From assembly GCA_003131985.1 (NCBI GenBank), contig PKWH01000281.1, positions 1 to 5,710 on the forward strand: a stretch of 5,710 nucleotides of DNA. The letters are read 5' to 3'. This stretch comes from Acidobacteriota bacterium. GTDB taxonomy: Bacteria; Acidobacteriota; Terriglobia; Acidiferrales; UBA7541. The position numbers and the translations under genes were made by a program. Shown here in pieces: positions 1 to 5,710 of the stretch. Within the stretch, counting starts at the first letter, position 1; each line of letters starts with the position of its first letter. The notes beneath the pieces are model-generated. The model did not search any database and was not told where the DNA came from. It was given only the letters and a program-made list of their open reading frames with translations.

Positions 1-41
1 CTCCCGTTCTAAGTATGCTGTACCATCATAGCGAATGATTT

Positions 42-56
42 GGCGCGTTAAGCGCC
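42..56 (+). other. Small hairpin in the leader of the methyltransferase gene
   Basis: GGCGC (42-46) and GCGCC (52-56) form a perfect 5-bp stem with the 5-base loop GTTAA. After one T/C mismatch the stem can be lengthened by two T-A pairs (39-40 with 58-59). The hairpin ends next to the Shine-Dalgarno-like run at 58-66 and has no T tract, so it is not a typical terminator. A role in translation is only a guess, and a stem this short can arise by chance. Confidence 0.3.
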
Positions 57-57
57 C

Positions 58-66
58 AAGGCGGGA
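58..66 (+). promoter_or_regulatory. Ribosome binding site deciding the GTG start of the methyltransferase
   Basis: The purine-rich run AAGGCGGGA ends 3 bases before the GTG at 70. The reading frame is closed upstream by a TAA at 49-51, and no ATG, GTG or TTG lies between that stop and base 70. The only close alternative is the GTG at 88 (codon 7), which has no comparable upstream purine run. Confidence 0.5.
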
Positions 67-69
67 ATT

Positions 70-1236
70 GTGGCGGAGGCCTCTGTTGTGATTACTTCCC
101 GGGGTTCCGAGCGCCTGCGCGCCGGCCATCTCTGGGTCTATCGTAGCGACGTCCGCAGCGCGAGCTCGGAAGCTGGCTCCATCGTCCGCCTAACGGATGA
201 ACGCGGCCGCTATCATGGTCGCGCATTTTACAGCGATAAATCCCAGATTGCCGTCCGCCTGCTAACTCGCGAAGATGTCCCCGTCGACCGCGCTTTCCTT
301 ACAGAGCGCATCCGGCGCGCCGCAGCCTATCGTAAAACTGTTGTCGAGAATACCGAAACATATCGCCTGATTTACGGCGAAGCCGACCTCCTGCCTTCTC
401 TGATTGTGGACCGCTACTCCGATTACTTCGTAGTCCAAACGTTGAGTCAGTCCACCGACCGTATCAAAAGTCTCTTTTGCGAAATCCTCGTGGACCTATT
501 TTCTCCTAAGGGAGTGCTCGAGCGAAATGACCCTAAAGTACGCCTCCTCGAGGGCCTTGAGCAACGCGTTGGTGTTATCTATGGCGAAATCCCCGACGAA
601 GTTGTGGCAAAAGAAAATGGAATCGCCTTCGTCTACGATCTCCGCAAAGGGCAAAAGACCGGATCCTTTCTCGACCAGCGCGAAAACCATTGGGCTGCCC
701 GGCGGTATGCTTCCGGCGAAGCGCTCGACTGCTTCAGTTACCAGGGAGGTTTTTCTCTCACCATCGCCGGAAAGTGCAACCACGTCGAAGGCGTCGATAT
801 GGCGCCAGCGGCCCTAGAGTCCGCACGACGCAATCAAAAGTTGAATGCAATTTCAAATGTCACCTTCCGCGAGGCGAATACCTTCGACTTGCTTAAGGAA
901 TATGACGAGCTCGGCCGGCGTTTCGACATGATCGTGCTCGATCCGCCCGCCTTCGCCAAGAATCGCGACAGTATCCCTGCAGCGCAGCGTGGCTACAAAG
1001 AAATCAATCTTCGCGCTATGAAGCTACTCAAGCCCGGCGGTTATCTCGTCACCTGCTCCTGCTCTTACCATATCAGCGAGGCCCTTTTCCTTCAGATCCT
1101 CGCCGAATCAGCAAACGACGCCCGTAAGACGATCTCTGTGGTCGAACGCCGAACTCAGTCTCAAGATCATCCGATACTGCTAACAATGCCGGAAACACAT
1201 TACCTTAAATGCATGATCGTAAAGGTTTTAGAATGA
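70..1236 (+). CDS. rlmI: RlmI-type class I SAM-dependent 23S rRNA (cytosine-5) methyltransferase with PUA domain
   Basis: This is a probable cytosolic RNA methyltransferase of the RlmI family (COG1092), whose E. coli member makes m5C1962 in 23S rRNA using S-adenosylmethionine. The protein has 388 residues, against 396 in E. coli RlmI. Residues about 5-65 form the RNA-binding PUA domain, followed by the family's linker domain (about 75-185) and a Rossmann methyltransferase fold. Visible motifs are KGQKTGSFLDQREN (193-206), the SAM-binding LDCFSYQGGFS (219-229), the acidic VDMAP stretch (242-246), the DPPAF motif IV (291-295) and TCSCS (328-332). C331 aligns with the E. coli catalytic cysteine. 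The start is GTG with a Shine-Dalgarno-like run just upstream. The gene seems to be its own unit: the next gene is 192 bases away behind a strong promoter. Family membership is secure. The exact target base is inferred, and related enzymes such as RlmK/L modify other positions. Confidence 0.88.
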   Translation: MAEASVVITSRGSERLRAGHLWVYRSDVRSASSEAGSIVRLTDERGRYHGRAFYSDKSQIAVRLLTREDVPVDRAFLTERIRRAAAYRKTVVENTETYRLIYGEADLLPSLIVDRYSDYFVVQTLSQSTDRIKSLFCEILVDLFSPKGVLERNDPKVRLLEGLEQRVGVIYGEIPDEVVAKENGIAFVYDLRKGQKTGSFLDQRENHWAARRYASGEALDCFSYQGGFSLTIAGKCNHVEGVDMAPAALESARRNQKLNAISNVTFREANTFDLLKEYDELGRRFDMIVLDPPAFAKNRDSIPAAQRGYKEINLRAMKLLKPGGYLVTCSCSYHISEALFLQILAESANDARKTISVVERRTQSQDHPILLTMPETHYLKCMIVKVLE

Positions 1237-1276
1237 ATTAATCTCCTTAGTAGCGAACCCTAGGACCGCGCCATAC

Positions 1277-1305
1277 TTGACAACACTATACGCATATTTT
1301 ATAAT
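1277..1305 (+). promoter_or_regulatory. Perfect-consensus sigma-70-type promoter of clpB
   Basis: TTGACA (1277-1282) and TATAAT (1300-1305) both match consensus exactly and are separated by the optimal 17 bases. Transcription would start near 1311-1314, giving a leader of about 115 bases before the clpB ATG. The bases between the -10 box and the predicted start (GCCGTCCG) are GC-rich, a feature often linked to stringent control. No extended -10 TG is present. No CIRCE or HAIR operator overlaps the promoter, and no sigma-32 pattern is seen. Confidence 0.85.
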
Positions 1306-1321
1306 GCCGTCCGACTAATGA

Positions 1322-1349
1322 GGGACTCCCGGAAAGCGCTCTCGGTCCC
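1322..1349 (+). other. Hairpin in the clpB leader RNA
   Basis: GGGAC (1322-1326) can pair with GTCCC (1345-1349). In an alternative register GGGA pairs with TCCC and, across a 3-base bulge, CCG (1329-1331) pairs with CGG (1343-1345). It begins about 10 bases after the predicted transcription start and has no following T tract, so it is not an obvious terminator. It may be the first stem of a structured 5' leader. Confidence 0.4.
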
Positions 1350-1390
1350 CGATCAAAAATGGAAAATATAGCCGGAGACCTAATCAGCCC

Positions 1391-1409
1391 TATTTAAGTC
1401 CGCTAAATA
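1391..1409 (+). repeat. A/T inverted repeat TATTTA-N7-TAAATA upstream of the clpB ribosome binding site
   Basis: TATTTA (1391-1396) and TAAATA (1404-1409) are exact inverted copies around the 7-base loop AGTCCGC. In RNA the stem would be weak (A-U only). It overlaps the segment that can mask the Shine-Dalgarno sequence, so the two folds exclude each other. At the DNA level it could also be a protein-binding site, although it lies about 80 bases downstream of the predicted transcription start. Confidence 0.4.
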
Positions 1410-1422
1410 AAGTGAGAGGATT
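1397..1422 (+). promoter_or_regulatory. Possible RNA-thermometer hairpin masking the clpB Shine-Dalgarno sequence
   Basis: The Shine-Dalgarno run GAGAGGA (1414-1420) lies 8 bases before the ATG at 1429. Upstream bases 1397-1404 (AGTCCGCT) can pair with 1415-1422 (AGAGGATT). The pairs are A-U, G-U, U-A, C-G, C-G, a G.A mismatch, C-G and U-A, closing a 10-base loop. The short, imperfect stem covering the ribosome binding site resembles ROSE-type thermometers, whose anti-Shine-Dalgarno core is UYGCU; here it is UCCGCU, so the match is near but not exact. The placement before a heat-shock gene supports the idea. The pairing is visible in the sequence, but its function is inferred. Confidence 0.38.
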
Positions 1423-1428
1423 CGCAAC

Positions 1429-4041
1429 ATGCCGAGACTCGACAAACTTACGATAAAAGCCCAGGAGGCATTGCAGGCAGCCCAGGAAATGGGCGCGCGC
1501 TCCGGCCAACAGCAGATTGAGCCCCTTCATGTACTTTGGGCTCTCGTCGCGCAGGCTGACGGCGTCGTGTCTCCGTTGCTCGAAAAACTTGGCGTGTCGC
1601 CAGCCACTCTCTCCGGAGAAATCGAGAACCAAATCGGCCGCCTGGCGAAGGTATCGGATTTATCGCAGCAGTATTTGAGCCCGGCAACAAATAAAGTCCT
1701 TGAACGCGCTTTCGACGAAGCTCAGCGCCTCAAAGACGAATACGTCTCCACAGAGCACATTCTGCTCGCCATAGCAGCAGATTCTCGCGATCCCGCTGGC
1801 CAGCTGCTGGCGCGCCATGGCGTGACTCACGACGCCGTCTTGCAGGCGATGGCCACCATCCGTGGCAGCCACCGCGTCACGTCGCAAAATCCTGAATCAA
1901 CCTACCGAGCGCTTGAGCAGTACGCTCGCGATCTCACCGACCTCGCCCGTCGAGGCAAGCTGGATCCCGTGATCGGCCGCGACGAAGAGATTCGCCGTGT
2001 AATGCAGATCCTCGCCCGCCGCACGAAAAACAATCCAGTACTGATCGGCGAGCCGGGCGTGGGAAAAACAGCCATCGTCGAAGGTCTGGCGCAACGAATT
2101 ATTTCCGGCGATGTCCCCGAAGTCCTGAAGCCGAAGCGCATCGTATCGCTTGACCTTTCCGCGCTGATCGCAGGCGCGAAGTATCGCGGCGAGTTTGAAG
2201 ACCGGCTGAAAGCCGTCCTCAAGGAAGTCACCGAGTCCGAAGGACAAATTATTCTTTTCATCGACGAGCTACACACCCTCGTCGGCGCGGGCGCTGCGGA
2301 AGGTTCCATGGACGCTTCCAACATGCTCAAGCCTGCTCTCGCTCGCGGCGAGTTGCGCGCGATCGGCGCAACCACGCTGAATGAGTATCGCAAGTACATC
2401 GAAAAAGATCCCGCGCTCGAACGCCGCTTCCAACCGGTGTATGTCGGCGAACCCTCTGTCGAAGACACCATCGCGATCTTGCGCGGCCTGAAAGAGCGCT
2501 ACGAAGTTCACCACGGCGTACGCATCAAAGATGCCGCGATCGTAGCCGCTGCGATGCTCTCCCAGCGCTACATCACTGACCGTTTTCTCCCGGATAAAGC
2601 CATCGACCTTGTTGACGAAGCCGCCGCCGGACTTCGCATGGAAATTGATTCGCTCCCCACTGAAATTGACGAAATCGAACGCCGCATCATGCAGCTTGAA
2701 ATTGAGCGCCAAGCTCTGCGTAAGGAATCCGACGCGCACTCGCGTGATCGTCTGAAACAAATCGACAAGGAACTCGCCGGCTTGCGCGAACAGTCCAACG
2801 GCCTGAAGGCGCACTGGCAAACGGAAAAAGATGCCATCGGCCGCATCCGCAAACAAAAGGGCGAAATTGAGCAATTAAAAGCCGACGAGCAGCGCTACGA
2901 ACGCACCGGCGACCTTTCAAAAGTTGCGGAAATTCGCTACGGCAAGCTCTCCGCCGCGGAAAAGGAACTGAAAACCGCACAGGACCGCCTCGCCGATTTG
3001 CAAAAAGATCATCCGATGTTGAAGGAAGAGGTCGGCGAAGAAGAAATCGCGAAAATCGTCGCAAAGTGGACCGGCATTCCCGTCGGACGGCTTCTCGAGG
3101 GCGAAGTTCAGAAACTCGTCCACATGGAAGAACGCCTGCGCGACCGCGTCGTCGGCCAAGACGTAGCGCTAGCCAGCGTAGCGAATGCGATTCGCCGCAG
3201 CCGCTCGGGATTGAGCGATCCCAATCGCCCCATCGGCTCGTTCCTATTCCTGGGTCCAACCGGCGTCGGTAAGACCGAGCTCGCGCGCGCCTTAGCTGAA
3301 TTTTTATTTGACGACGAGAAGGCCATCATCCGTCTCGACATGTCCGAATACATGGAAAAACATTCCGTCGCGCGCATGATCGGTGCGCCCCCCGGCTATG
3401 TGGGCTATGAAGAAGGCGGACAACTCACGGAACAAGTTCGCCGCCGCCCCTATTCCGTTGTTCTCCTAGACGAAATCGAGAAGGCGCATCCCGATGTCTT
3501 CAACGTCTTGCTCCAAATTCTCGACGACGGCCGTTTGACCGATGGCAAAGGCCGCGCAGTGGATTTTCGCAACACAGTGATTATCATGACCTCGAACGTC
3601 GGCTCCTCGGCCATTTTCGAGCTCGCCGAAAAAGATCCGAAGAAAGCGCGCGAACAGGCTATGGCCGCTTTACGCGAACTTTTCCGCCCGGAATTTCTGA
3701 ACCGGATTGACGACATCGTTATGTTCCGCCCGCTGGGAAAAGATCAGATCGAGCGCATCGTCGAATTGCAAATGCGCAATCTGACCAAACGCCTCGCCGA
3801 ACGCCAACTGACCATCCAGCTCACTCCGGAGGCAAAAGCCTTGCTCTTCCGCGAAGGCTACGACCCGGCGTACGGCGCGCGTCCCATGAAACGCGCGATC
3901 CAACGCCTAATCCAGGATCCTCTGGCGATGAAGCTCCTGGACGGCGAAATTCATCCCGGGGATCAAGTGCTTGTCGACGCAGATTCGAAGTCTGGCGAAA
4001 TGAAGGTCACGCGCGGAGTTTTGAAGGCAGGCGCCGCCTAA
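1429..4041 (+). CDS. clpB: ATP-dependent protein disaggregase ClpB (Hsp100, AAA+)
   Basis: ClpB is a hexameric cytosolic AAA+ chaperone that threads aggregated proteins through its pore, working with DnaK/DnaJ/GrpE. The 870-residue protein is full length (E. coli 857). The Clp N-domain spans about 1-145. NBD1 carries Walker A GEPGVGKT (207-214, K213), pore loop KYRGEFE (251-257, Y252), Walker B ILFIDE (275-280, E280) and arginines R332/R333. The coiled-coil M-domain (about 403-530), diagnostic for ClpB over ClpA/ClpC, includes Y504 at the position of E. coli Y503, implicated in DnaK contact. NBD2 carries Walker A GPTGVGKT (609-616, K615), pore loop GYVGY (656-660), Walker B VVLLDE (677-682), R759 in LNRID and sensor-2 GAR (816-818). 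I see no ClpP-binding IGL/IGF-type loop, consistent with a non-proteolytic chaperone. The ATG is supported by GAGAGGA 8 bases upstream. It is probably co-transcribed with htpX. Confidence 0.98.
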   Translation: MPRLDKLTIKAQEALQAAQEMGARSGQQQIEPLHVLWALVAQADGVVSPLLEKLGVSPATLSGEIENQIGRLAKVSDLSQQYLSPATNKVLERAFDEAQRLKDEYVSTEHILLAIAADSRDPAGQLLARHGVTHDAVLQAMATIRGSHRVTSQNPESTYRALEQYARDLTDLARRGKLDPVIGRDEEIRRVMQILARRTKNNPVLIGEPGVGKTAIVEGLAQRIISGDVPEVLKPKRIVSLDLSALIAGAKYRGEFEDRLKAVLKEVTESEGQIILFIDELHTLVGAGAAEGSMDASNMLKPALARGELRAIGATTLNEYRKYIEKDPALERRFQPVYVGEPSVEDTIAILRGLKERYEVHHGVRIKDAAIVAAAMLSQRYITDRFLPDKAIDLVDEAAAGLRMEIDSLPTEIDEIERRIMQLEIERQALRKESDAHSRDRLKQIDKELAGLREQSNGLKAHWQTEKDAIGRIRKQKGEIEQLKADEQRYERTGDLSKVAEIRYGKLSAAEKELKTAQDRLADLQKDHPMLKEEVGEEEIAKIVAKWTGIPVGRLLEGEVQKLVHMEERLRDRVVGQDVALASVANAIRRSRSGLSDPNRPIGSFLFLGPTGVGKTELARALAEFLFDDEKAIIRLDMSEYMEKHSVARMIGAPPGYVGYEEGGQLTEQVRRRPYSVVLLDEIEKAHPDVFNVLLQILDDGRLTDGKGRAVDFRNTVIIMTSNVGSSAIFELAEKDPKKAREQAMAALRELFRPEFLNRIDDIVMFRPLGKDQIERIVELQMRNLTKRLAERQLTIQLTPEAKALLFREGYDPAYGARPMKRAIQRLIQDPLAMKLLDGEIHPGDQVLVDADSKSGEMKVTRGVLKAGAA

Positions 4042-4057
4042 AGCTGAAATGCAGCGC

Positions 4058-4062
4058 AAAGG
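4058..4062 (+). promoter_or_regulatory. Ribosome binding site that sets the htpX start
   Basis: AAAGG lies 9 bases before the ATG at 4072, a workable spacing. The longest open frame could begin at the TTG at 4063, but this site would then abut the start codon with no spacer. The ATG at 4072 is therefore preferred, and it also gives the usual HtpX N-terminus, a short basic start followed by a hydrophobic helix. Confidence 0.65.
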
Positions 4063-4071
4063 TTGAACTTT

Positions 4072-4923
4072 ATGAAAACTCTAAAGACCACATTTCTTCT
4101 AACGGCTCTCACGCTGTTGCTTCTTTTCTTGGGAGCAAGTTTCGGCGGCGAGCGCGGCATGATGCTTGCGCTAGTCGTCGCTGTTCTGATGAATGGCACC
4201 GCATATTTCTTTTCCGACAAAATTGCGCTAGCCTCAAGCGGCGCGCAGCCCATCAGCAGAGAAGAAGCTCCTCGCCTCTACGCCGTCATGGAGCGTCTCG
4301 CCGCGAAAGCAAGTTTGCCGATGCCCAAGCTGTACCTGATTCCGCAGCCGGCTCCCAACGCATTCGCCACCGGCCGTAATCCCAGCCACGCTTCGGTTGC
4401 CGTCACGCAAGGCCTGCTCGATCTGATGAACGACGACGAGCTCGAAGGCGTTATCGCTCACGAACTCTCGCACGTCCGCAATTACGACATCCTCACATCT
4501 TCCATTGCCGCCACCCTTGCCGGCGCAATTATGTGGATCGGGAGAATGGGCCGTTTTGGAATGATGTTCGGAGGCATGGGCGGACGCGGCGATCGCAGAG
4601 GAGGAGGAATCACTGCCCTTCTAATGCTCATCCTCGCGCCGTTCGCCGCTTTGCTGCTGCAACTCGGAATTTCTCGCCAGCGCGAATATCAAGCGGATGC
4701 TTCTGGCGTGAAGATGATTGGGCAACAGTACGGCTTGATCAGCGCACTCGAAAAGTTGGGCGCCTATAACCAGAAAATTCCGTCCAACATTCCTCCTTCT
4801 ACCGCGGCTCTCTGTATCGTCGCGCCGTTCGCCCCCGGCCAATTCCTTTCGGGACTATTCAGCACGCACCCTCCGCTCGCGGATCGCATCGCCGAATTGC
4901 GCAATATGACTATCACCCGCTAA
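4072..4923 (+). CDS. htpX: HtpX, membrane zinc metalloprotease (peptidase family M48)
   Basis: HtpX is an inner-membrane zinc protease with its active site facing the cytoplasm; it cleaves damaged or misassembled membrane proteins and overlaps in function with FtsH. From the ATG at 4072 the protein has 283 residues (E. coli 293). Two N-terminal hydrophobic helices (about 5-24 and 29-47) are followed by the catalytic domain. The zinc motif HELSH (130-134) supplies H130, E131 and H134, and E205 in SRQREYQAD (201-209) is the expected third zinc ligand. Two further hydrophobic segments (about 142-158 and 181-200) flank a Gly/Met/Arg-rich loop (159-179), as in the family. STHPPLADRI (264-273) is the conserved C-terminal motif. 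The gene starts 30 bases after clpB with no terminator or promoter between, so the two are probably one stress-response operon. Nothing in the sequence suggests inactivation. Confidence 0.95.
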   Translation: MKTLKTTFLLTALTLLLLFLGASFGGERGMMLALVVAVLMNGTAYFFSDKIALASSGAQPISREEAPRLYAVMERLAAKASLPMPKLYLIPQPAPNAFATGRNPSHASVAVTQGLLDLMNDDELEGVIAHELSHVRNYDILTSSIAATLAGAIMWIGRMGRFGMMFGGMGGRGDRRGGGITALLMLILAPFAALLLQLGISRQREYQADASGVKMIGQQYGLISALEKLGAYNQKIPSNIPPSTAALCIVAPFAPGQFLSGLFSTHPPLADRIAELRNMTITR

Positions 4924-5000
4924 ACGACGACTACGCTGTCGCGGATCTCGGAAAAATAACTGGCAATAATGGCCTGTAGTGCCACGTTTCTTCCACCACG

Positions 5001-5055
5001 CAGAAATAATTAAAATAACGTAAAAATTGCAGGTGTTCCCTTCGCCCCATATTCT
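5001..5055 (+). promoter_or_regulatory. Weak promoter-like sequence behind an AT-rich tract
   Basis: TTGCAG (5027-5032) and TATTCT (5050-5055) are 17 bases apart and match 3 of 6 and 4 of 6 consensus positions. The AT-rich tract directly upstream (5001-5026) could act as an UP element. An alternative -10 box, TAAAAT (5011-5016), matches 5 of 6 but has no good -35 partner. A promoter for the downstream gene is expected somewhere here; this exact placement is uncertain. Confidence 0.25.
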
Positions 5056-5172
5056 CATTTCTTAGCTCGCATTCCGACAAGTCTATATGAATCCAAGACT
5101 TAAACCGCTCCTTGGGGCTTGGCCCACTTTGGTTCTGCGCTTGCTCCTATTGACCTCGCAACGGATTCACAC

Positions 5173-5178
5173 AGGAGA
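5173..5178 (+). promoter_or_regulatory. Strong Shine-Dalgarno sequence of the coiled-coil gene
   Basis: AGGAGA lies 5 bases before the ATG at 5184. It is the best ribosome binding site in the right part of the window. It selects this frame over the overlapping frame that starts at the ATG at 5087, which has no comparable site. Confidence 0.75.
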
Positions 5179-5183
5179 AAGCG

Positions 5184-5710
5184 ATGAGCGAAGAAAGAGA
5201 AGATTTCATCACAGAGGACGCCGCCGCACCCCGATGGGTCGGCATCGTGGTCGTCGCTCTGGCCGTGGTATCTCTGGTGGCCCTAGGCGCAGGATGGACA
5301 GCCTCCACGCGCTCAAAAGAACTCGAGCAAAATTTCGCCAGCCAGAACGAACAGTTTAAGAAGAACCAGGACGTCCTGGATCAGCGGCTTGCAAAGGCTG
5401 AAGACACCAACGCGCAGCTTCAGGGCGAGCTCAGCGTTGTGACTGACAAAATGAAATTGACGGAAGGCGAACTCGGAAAGGCGCGCCTCCAAGCCAAGAA
5501 GATCAAGGAAGAGGACGCCAAGGAATTGTCGGATCTGCAGAATCAGACAAGCGCACAGTTGGCCACCAAGGCGAGCGTTGACGATGTCAACAAGCTCGGT
5601 ACGGACGTCAACGGCGTTCGAACCGACCTCGACAGCCAGAAGAACAGTCTTCAGATGACTCGCGGCGAGTTCGGTACGCTGATCGCGAAGAACCATGACG
5701 AAGTGGAAGA
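5184..5710 (+). CDS. Unrecognised membrane-anchored coiled-coil protein, 3' end missing
   Basis: The frame is open from the ATG at 5184 to the window edge, giving 175 complete codons and no stop, so the C-terminus is not seen. The first 17 residues are hydrophilic and mostly acidic. Residues 18-39 are one strong transmembrane helix (WVGIVVVALAVVSLVALGAG). From about 44 onward the protein is charged, rich in Lys, Glu, Gln and Asp, lacks Cys, and has hydrophobic residues in a 3-4 heptad rhythm, clearest at V135, L138, V142, V145, L149 and L156. This indicates a single-pass anchor with a long coiled coil, probably oligomeric. Flanking charges do not settle the topology, although a periplasmic coil is the commoner arrangement. 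The Shine-Dalgarno sequence is strong. I do not recognise the family, and coiled-coil similarity to tropomyosin- or SMC-like proteins would not be informative. A 260-base gap from htpX suggests a separate transcription unit. Confidence 0.82.
   Translation, partial: MSEEREDFITEDAAAPRWVGIVVVALAVVSLVALGAGWTASTRSKELEQNFASQNEQFKKNQDVLDQRLAKAEDTNAQLQGELSVVTDKMKLTEGELGKARLQAKKIKEEDAKELSDLQNQTSAQLATKASVDDVNKLGTDVNGVRTDLDSQKNSLQMTRGEFGTLIAKNHDEVE

Larger units (their letters stand above)
4924..5183. other. Intergenic region between htpX and the coiled-coil gene
   Basis: These 260 bases hold no gene I can support. They contain only short stems, such as TGGC/GCCA (4970-4973 with 4981-4984), GGGC/GCCC (5115-5118 with 5122-5125) and CCAAG/CTTGG (5093-5097 with 5111-5115). 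None is followed by a good T run, so no intrinsic terminator for the clpB-htpX unit is evident. Bases 5001-5028 are strikingly AT-rich compared with the genes around them. Confidence 0.6.

Noticed and set aside
1237..1428. CIRCE (HrcA), HAIR (HspR) or sigma-32 control site for clpB
   Set aside because: No TTAGCACTC/GAGTGCTAA pair, no CTTGAGT/ACTCAAG pair, and no CCCCAT-type -10 box at the right distance from a CTTGAA-type -35 box could be found by reading.
1849..1878. Internal start giving a short ClpB isoform without the N-domain, as in E. coli
   Set aside because: The residue near the E. coli internal start (V150) is encoded by GTC, not GTG. The nearby ATG at codon 141 has only a weak upstream purine run, so the isoform is not supported.
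1902..2471. Long open frame on the minus strand (189 codons) inside clpB
   Set aside because: It lies fully antisense to an intact, highly conserved gene. Its translation is a low-complexity Ser/Arg-rich string with no recognisable domain, which GC-rich genes commonly produce on the opposite strand.
2687..3259. Minus-strand open frame of 190 codons inside clpB
   Set aside because: Antisense to the M-domain and the start of NBD2. The translation is Arg-rich and featureless, and the + strand protein here is unambiguous.
4063..4071. Upstream TTG start for htpX
   Set aside because: It would sit directly against the AAAGG ribosome binding site with no spacer. The ATG at 4072 has a normal spacer and gives the usual HtpX N-terminus.
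4970..4992. Possible intrinsic terminator after htpX
   Set aside because: The stem TGGC/GCCA is only 4 bp and is followed by a mixed sequence (CGTTTCTT) and not a clean T run, which is too weak to call.
5087..5359. Open frame of 90 codons with a hydrophobic, signal-like N-terminus
   Set aside because: It overlaps the coiled-coil gene in another frame, lacks a good ribosome binding site, and turns into an Arg-rich string where it overlaps. The frame starting at 5184 has a strong Shine-Dalgarno sequence and a coherent protein.
5313..5696. Minus-strand open frame of 127 codons rich in Leu and Val
   Set aside because: It is the complement of the coiled-coil coding sequence; Lys/Glu/Gln codons on one strand read as Leu/Phe/Val on the other. 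No independent support was seen.

Overview
The window looks like ordinary chromosomal DNA from a moderately GC-rich bacterium, with no mobile element, tRNA, rRNA or CRISPR array. All four genes are on the + strand: an RlmI-type 23S rRNA methyltransferase (70-1236), the disaggregase ClpB (1429-4041), the membrane metalloprotease HtpX (4072-4923), and the start of an unrecognised membrane-anchored coiled-coil protein (5184 to beyond the right edge). Gene style and order would fit Acidobacteriota, but that is a weak inference from protein flavour and not a demonstrated placement.

Left part (1-1428): a short leader with a small hairpin precedes the methyltransferase, which starts at GTG. The 192-base gap before clpB holds a perfect sigma-70-type promoter (TTGACA, 17 bases, TATAAT). 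It is followed by a leader RNA of about 115 bases that can fold in several ways. One fold pairs the clpB Shine-Dalgarno sequence with an upstream anti-Shine-Dalgarno segment through an imperfect stem, as expected of a ROSE-like RNA thermometer. No CIRCE, HAIR or sigma-32 site was found there.

Middle (1429-4923): clpB and htpX are 30 bases apart with no visible terminator or promoter between them, so they probably form a proteostasis operon. ClpB would pull apart cytosolic aggregates together with DnaK, while HtpX would degrade damaged inner-membrane proteins. Both proteins are full length with their catalytic motifs intact.

Right part (4924-5710): 260 bases without a convincing gene contain an AT-rich tract and a weak promoter-like sequence. 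Next comes the coiled-coil gene, which has a strong Shine-Dalgarno sequence, one transmembrane helix and a long heptad-patterned domain. It is cut off by the window edge.

The items most worth a second look are the leader of clpB and the coiled-coil protein. I do not see a clearly new multi-gene system here.
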